Of a stretch of 9,167 nt of DNA, positions 6,701 to 9,167 are shown in pieces. Position numbers and translations under genes: made by a program. The notes beneath the pieces were generated by a model. The model did no database searches. It saw only the letters and a program-made list of their open reading frames with translations, and had not been told where the DNA came from. The DNA is taken from assembly GCA_002373325.1 (NCBI GenBank), contig DFKI01000026.1:1-9167 (forward strand). Direction: 5' to 3'. This DNA comes from Treponema sp. UBA3649 (lineage in GTDB: Bacteria; Spirochaetota; Spirochaetia; Treponematales; Treponemataceae). How positions within the stretch are numbered: position 1 is the first letter of the stretch; the number at the start of each line of letters is the position of its first letter.

Positions 6701-7232
6701 CGGAAACGGACGCAAACTGATGGACTGTCACTATGAGGCTCCTTCAATCTACAACACGTATCAGGCAAGGACATATACTCTTCCGCGCCGGCTCTTCGGT
6801 GTGCATGAGCTGAGTCTTTTGTTTACCACGGGTCTTTCGGTGCAGGGAATTGTTTTTGAAAAGAGTCCCAAGGCATATTCTAAACTGTGCGCCGCTGACT
6901 GTGCCTCTGTGGTGGGAGATTCCTTTACCCGAAACGGAGACAGCATTGACGGAATCGGAAACAATGTGGTTTTGGAATTTGACGCGATGGATTTCGGCAG
7001 CAAGGCTCCTTCTAAAATTACCGTGTGCGGTTTCTCGCATGTGGACAACACAATCCACGTGAAGTTCCTTGGCGAGAATGGCAACGACGTGAACCGGATC
7101 CTTGAATACCCCAAGGGAACTGAAGTCGAGGAAAGAACCTTCCAGATTGAGGGCACGTGCGGAAAATGCAAGGTCGCATTCGTTTTCCTCCCCGGAAGCA
7201 AGTTCGATTTCAAATGGTTCAGGTTCGAGTAA
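3723..7232 (+). CDS. glycoside hydrolase family 2, beta-galactosidase-type
   Basis: This 1169-residue GH2 enzyme is predicted to hydrolyse beta-galactosides or related glycosides with retention. The order is: sugar-binding jelly-roll domain (about 1-155, ending WYSGAGIFRDV), immunoglobulin-like domain (about 160-290), TIM barrel (about 295-598), a DUF4982-type domain (about 600-680), a further beta domain (about 687-800), a BIG2-like immunoglobulin domain (about 818-915), and two C-terminal CBM6-like beta-sandwich modules (about 938-1044 and 1045-1169). The acid/base is probably Glu412 in NHPSLIMWSIGNE and the nucleophile Glu490 in YGSETSS; their 78-residue spacing matches the family. No signal peptide is seen, so it is predicted to be cytosolic, which is odd for a protein with carbohydrate-binding modules. 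The start has a perfect Shine-Dalgarno. No transporter or regulator gene adjoins it. Substrate specificity cannot be read from the sequence; beta-glucuronidase-like or other GH2 activities remain possible. Confidence 0.93.
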   Translation: MRELFNDGWSFAKMPVENVSFKEGEPPVLFTPDEFFGREPADFVPVQIPHDWLIHDTKNLYEDSVGFYRKTFSLASVSERHFYLNFGAVYMNWAVWVNGQKACEWKYGYTTVEFEITPFVHEGENEVELIAVYQSPNTRWYSGAGIFRDVNLVTTGKTRIVNDGIYFAARPEVDGDFNGKWVVLIQTEVSGDFAESEVRHKILSPSGDPVLFVDSKQTSQISKTLAPAMGTCFSPDQMILLDSFSALVDKPILWDDENPAVYMLRTEVLVDGKVVDVAERQVGFKDVKFDSDKGMFVNGRHVKLNGVCEHHDLGLLGSAFDIVALERQFVKLKEMGVNAIRTSHNPQDTEFLNLADRMGFYIDSEFFDMWEKPKTTYDYGNYFAEWHERDAAVQLRRDRNHPSLIMWSIGNEIYDTHSGSGLRITRDLKSICRRYDPEKNAAVTIGSNYMEWDGAQNCAEETDVVGYNYLERLYEGHHKNHPAWCIYGSETSSTVQSRGIYHFPLSNRLLTCVDNQCSTLGNCSTNWGAKNSSVVVTNDRDAPFSSGQFIWTGWDYIGEPTPYQTKNSFFGQIDTAGFEKDTFYVYKSAWNKKSSPFVHILPYWDFNVGQLIDVRVHSNVENVELFLNGTSLGRKKIDLEKGLEIGATWEKIPYAPGEILALGYDSDGKEIARDEQKSFGDSKSLCMSVEPVSKNGLYFIDISSVDKNGFPVANSRSRVEISLTGDAVLLGADNGDSTDYEQYRSVDGKTISRKLFGNRLLAMVRAKNDGCDFTVTAASFGLNCAALVFKNGKVDEKASKESSGMELEVENHEVPVRKIELTCGEGGSLDAVRRSVRVSAKILPENASDREILWQPMMLEGVRSDCADLKIEKIVSGEIAEVKAVSDGSFRLTCTAANRSPYREIISELEFSVSGIGRATRSPYTLIEACKCSSSSKPVMLSFKGGAFTQKERSWFSFDKLDFGSDGSDTFSVPIFSFDTVLDFELWEGNPDDGNGRKLMDCHYEAPSIYNTYQARTYTLPRRLFGVHELSLLFTTGLSVQGIVFEKSPKAYSKLCAADCASVVGDSFTRNGDSIDGIGNNVVLEFDAMDFGSKAPSKITVCGFSHVDNTIHVKFLGENGNDVNRILEYPKGTEVEERTFQIEGTCGKCKVAFVFLPGSKFDFKWFRFE

Positions 7233-7238
7233 GCCAAG

Positions 7239-7351
7239 TGTCATTATCGCACATGGGTGGTGTCATTGCCTGACTTATGGGTGTCATTGCCGGACTGGAG
7301 GGTGTCATTGCCGGACTGATGGATGTCATTGCCGGACTTGATCCGGCAATC
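7239..7351 (+). repeat. 21-bp tandem half-hairpin array ending in a full hairpin
   Basis: Five units begin TGTCATT at 7239, 7261, 7282, 7303 and 7324, with a 21-bp period (22 for the first). The core is TGTCATTGCCGGACT. Units 1-4 carry only the 5' half of a stem. Unit 5 is completed by the 3' half, giving ATTGCCGGA (7328-7336) / TCCGGCAAT (7342-7350) around the loop CTTGA. Unit 1 differs and carries ATTATCG, as in the facing array. There is no T tract after the hairpin, so it is not a classical intrinsic terminator. It starts six bases after the GH2 stop codon. A 27-bp AT-rich gap (7352-7378) separates it from the facing array. Confidence 0.9.
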
Positions 7352-7378
7352 TATAAACTCATGTAATGTAAAATAGAG

Positions 7379-7464
7379 ATTATCGGGTCAGGCCCGATAA
7401 TGACATTTCAGCCCGATAATGACATTTCAAGTCCGATAATGACATTTCAAGCCCGATAATGACA
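7379..7464 (-). repeat. 20-bp tandem half-hairpin array on minus strand
   Basis: Read on the minus strand, four units begin TGTCATTATCGG at 7464, 7444, 7424 and 7405 (spacing 20, 20, 19). Three carry only the 5' half stem. The last forms a complete hairpin, ATTATCGGG / CCCGATAAT (plus-strand positions 7379-7387 and 7393-7401) with a 5-base loop. It is the same design as the facing array but with a different stem sequence, and it follows recQ in the direction of recQ transcription. Confidence 0.9.
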
Positions 7465-7486
7465 TTTTTCAATCTTTTTACCCACA

Positions 7487-7607
7487 TCTTCACTCTTCAC
7501 TCTTCACTTCTCATTCCCCCTCAGTTTTCACTTCTCAGTTTTCACCTCTCACCTCTCAGCTTTCACTTCTCAGCTTTCACCTCTCAGTTTTCACCTCTCA
7601 CCTTCAC
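7487..7607 (-). repeat. heptad array after recQ
   Basis: On the minus strand, heptads GTGAGAG, GTGAAAA, CTGAGAG, GTGAAAG, CTGAGAA and similar run from the recQ stop for about 16-17 units. There is one irregular unit near 7515-7520 and the run ends in three GTGAAGA copies. The first unit is one base short (GTGAAG) and contains the recQ TGA stop. A second TGA lies in frame two codons further on. Confidence 0.92.
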
Positions 7608-9167
7608 TCGTCCCTCACAATCCGCAGAATCTTCTCGCCGAATTTTTCCGCCTTGTTCTCTCCGATTCCGTAGCAGTCCATGAGCTCCTTCATTGAACTT
7701 GGTTTTTTAACGGCAATGTCGAACATGGTTTTGTCACCGAAAATCACGTAGGGAGGAACGTTCATCTCATCCGCAAGATTTCTTCTCCAGTCCCTTAGCT
7801 CCTCCACAATCCTGATTCCCTCCTCATCGTCCTCACTGATAAGGAATACGGGTTTTTTCTTTTCTCCGGATGTCGGTCTTTCGTAAGCATTCTTTTTCGC
7901 CTGGAACTCCATGGGAAGACGTATGGGCCATCTTTCCATAAGCGCATGTTTTCCGTATTCGGTAAGTGTGATTACGGAGTGCTCCTCGCTTTTGCTGATG
8001 TAACCCGCGTCCAAAAGACATGAGTTAAGCTCGAACCAGTCCTGCTTGCTCAGCTCACGTCCGATTCCCCATGTCGTAATCTTGTCGTCACCGTTGCTTA
8101 CAATCCTCTTGTTCTTTGAGCCCATGAGCACGTCAATCACATAGTTTGCCCCGTAACGCTGCTTGGTCCTTACTACGCACGACATATATTTCTGAGCCGG
8201 GATGGTAGCGTCGCTTGAGTTAATTTCGCCTCTTGCGCAGATGTCACAGCATGTGTCGGGACTTGCGGCATCCTCTGAAAGCGGATTGTAATGCTCGCCG
8301 AAATATGAAAGCAAAAAATGTCTCCTGCATGTGCGTCCCTCGGCATATTGAATCATCGCATGAAGGAGTCTCTCGTCGTTTGTGGGGTCATCCTTTTCGT
8401 TGAAGAAGTAGCGGATTTTATGAATGTCGCTCCCGCTGAAAAGAAGAAGCGCGCTCGCAGGAAGTCCGTCACGCCCCGCACGTCCAATCTCCTGGTAGTA
8501 TTGCTCGATCGATTTCGGCAAGTCAAGATGGATTACGAATCGCACGTCAGGCTTGTTGATTCCCATACCGAATGCGACAGTCGCAACCATAACGTCAACC
8601 TTGTCCTGAATAAAATCCCTCTGATGACGGCTTCTCTCATCGTCGCTAAGTCCCGCGTGGTAGTTCATGGCAGAGATGCCGTTCTCCACGAGAAAGTCCG
8701 TCAGGTCATCCACCTGTTTCCTTGAGAAGCAATAGACTATCCCGCATTCGCCCCTGTGACCGCGTAGAAAATCAAGGATCTGCCTCATGCCGTTGGACCT
8801 TCTCTTCACTTCCAGAAAAAGATTCGGACGGTTGAAGCTTGCTACAAGAATCTCTGGATTGTCCATTTTCAGATGCGAGACAATATCGTTTCGAACCTGG
8901 TTTGTTGCGGTTGCAGTGAGTGCGAGACATACTGATTTCGGAAACTGTTCGCGTACGGATGCAATCTCCAGGTAGTCGGGCCGGAAATCGTGTCCCCATT
9001 GGCTTATGCAGTGGGCTTCGTCAATCGTGATGCAGTCCACCGAAAGACCCTCGCTGTGGAGCAAATCCTGGATTCGGTTTGTGTTCAGTCCCTCGGGTGA
9101 GACGTAGAGCAGCTTGATTTCGCCGCTTCGGATTCTGTCGCAAGTCTCCCGGTAGCTTCCCCAGTCG
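7604..9167 (-). CDS. recQ: ATP-dependent DNA helicase RecQ, 5' end outside window
   Basis: This superfamily 2 3'-5' DNA helicase acts in recombination and repair. The reading frame is open to the right edge (first residues DWGSYRETCDRIRSGE), so the start codon lies outside the window. About 520 residues are present. By comparison with E. coli RecQ, roughly 95-100 N-terminal residues are missing, including the Walker A motif. Visible parts are motif II DEAHCISQWGHDFRP (from about residue 49 of the fragment), motif III ALTATAT, motif IV region IVYCFSRKQVDDL, motif V DVMVATVAFGMGINKPDVR and motif VI QEIGRAGRDG. These are followed by the zinc-binding cysteines (CRRHF, then CCDIC), a winged-helix RQC domain (about RYGANYVIDVLMG to GKHALMERWP) and a C-terminal HRDC domain ending GIGENKAEKFGEKILRIV. 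This is the full bacterial RecQ domain set. It converges with the GH2 gene across 371 bp of repeats. The TGA stop lies in the first heptad unit. Confidence 0.96.
   Translation of the reverse strand, partial: DWGSYRETCDRIRSGEIKLLYVSPEGLNTNRIQDLLHSEGLSVDCITIDEAHCISQWGHDFRPDYLEIASVREQFPKSVCLALTATATNQVRNDIVSHLKMDNPEILVASFNRPNLFLEVKRRSNGMRQILDFLRGHRGECGIVYCFSRKQVDDLTDFLVENGISAMNYHAGLSDDERSRHQRDFIQDKVDVMVATVAFGMGINKPDVRFVIHLDLPKSIEQYYQEIGRAGRDGLPASALLLFSGSDIHKIRYFFNEKDDPTNDERLLHAMIQYAEGRTCRRHFLLSYFGEHYNPLSEDAASPDTCCDICARGEINSSDATIPAQKYMSCVVRTKQRYGANYVIDVLMGSKNKRIVSNGDDKITTWGIGRELSKQDWFELNSCLLDAGYISKSEEHSVITLTEYGKHALMERWPIRLPMEFQAKKNAYERPTSGEKKKPVFLISEDDEEGIRIVEELRDWRRNLADEMNVPPYVIFGDKTMFDIAVKKPSSMKELMDCYGIGENKAEKFGEKILRIVRDE

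Noticed and set aside
7102..7341. Plus-strand frame with a repeated GCHCRT-like peptide
   Set aside because: It overlaps the end of the GH2 gene out of frame, and its periodic tail simply translates the 21-bp array.
7328..7350. Classical intrinsic terminator for the GH2 gene
   Set aside because: The stem is good but is followed by CTATAAAC, with no T tract. It may still stop transcription, but not by the standard signal.
7239..7464. CRISPR array
   Set aside because: Units are tandem with a 20-21 bp period and no unique spacers, they end in a palindrome, and no cas genes are nearby.
8318..8725. 135-codon plus-strand frame within recQ
   Set aside because: Antisense to the conserved RecQ helicase motifs, with no independent support.
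9062..9064. TTG at 9064 as the recQ start
   Set aside because: The frame stays open upstream to the window edge with conserved RecQ sequence (IKLLYVSPEGL), and motif I would be missing from a protein starting here.

Overview
The window reads as bacterial chromosome from a Treponema-like spirochaete. The basis is the gene set (a sigma-54 factor, a DUF1015 protein, a large carbohydrate-active GH2 enzyme and RecQ), protein-level resemblance, and roughly even base composition. The genus is inferred from family knowledge. No marker gene in the window proves it.

Layout, left to right. (1) The 3' part of a tRNA-Thr(CGT) with an intrinsic terminator. (2) A run of 7-bp repeats forming one large inverted repeat. 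(3) rpoN on the minus strand. (4) A 45-bp divergent promoter region. (5) A DUF1015 gene on the plus strand. (6) A 460-bp non-coding stretch holding a short heptad array, a 14-bp direct repeat, a promoter and a 160-bp foldback element. (7) A 1169-residue GH2 beta-galactosidase-family gene on the plus strand. (8) A convergent intergenic region of about 370 bp packed with two facing tandem arrays and another heptad array. (9) recQ on the minus strand, cut by the right edge, with its helicase motif I region missing.

The genes do not form an obvious pathway. They are housekeeping or regulatory genes (rpoN, recQ), a DUF1015 protein whose relatives often sit near serine biosynthesis genes, and a glycan-degrading enzyme. 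The unusual material is between the genes. Heptads of the form NTGARAR follow four gene ends (tRNA, rpoN, DUF1015, recQ), always in the same orientation relative to the gene they follow. In rpoN and recQ the repeat itself supplies the stop codon. The GH2/recQ interval holds two arrays built on the same unusual plan: several copies of the 5' half of a hairpin, followed by one complete hairpin. The stem sequence differs between the arrays in a compensatory way. The GH2 leader contains a TA-flanked, 14-bp-TIR foldback element that looks like a MITE inserted between promoter and Shine-Dalgarno. rpoN and the DUF1015 gene share a back-to-back promoter in which each -10 box lies exactly 6 nt from the ATG, predicting two leaderless mRNAs.
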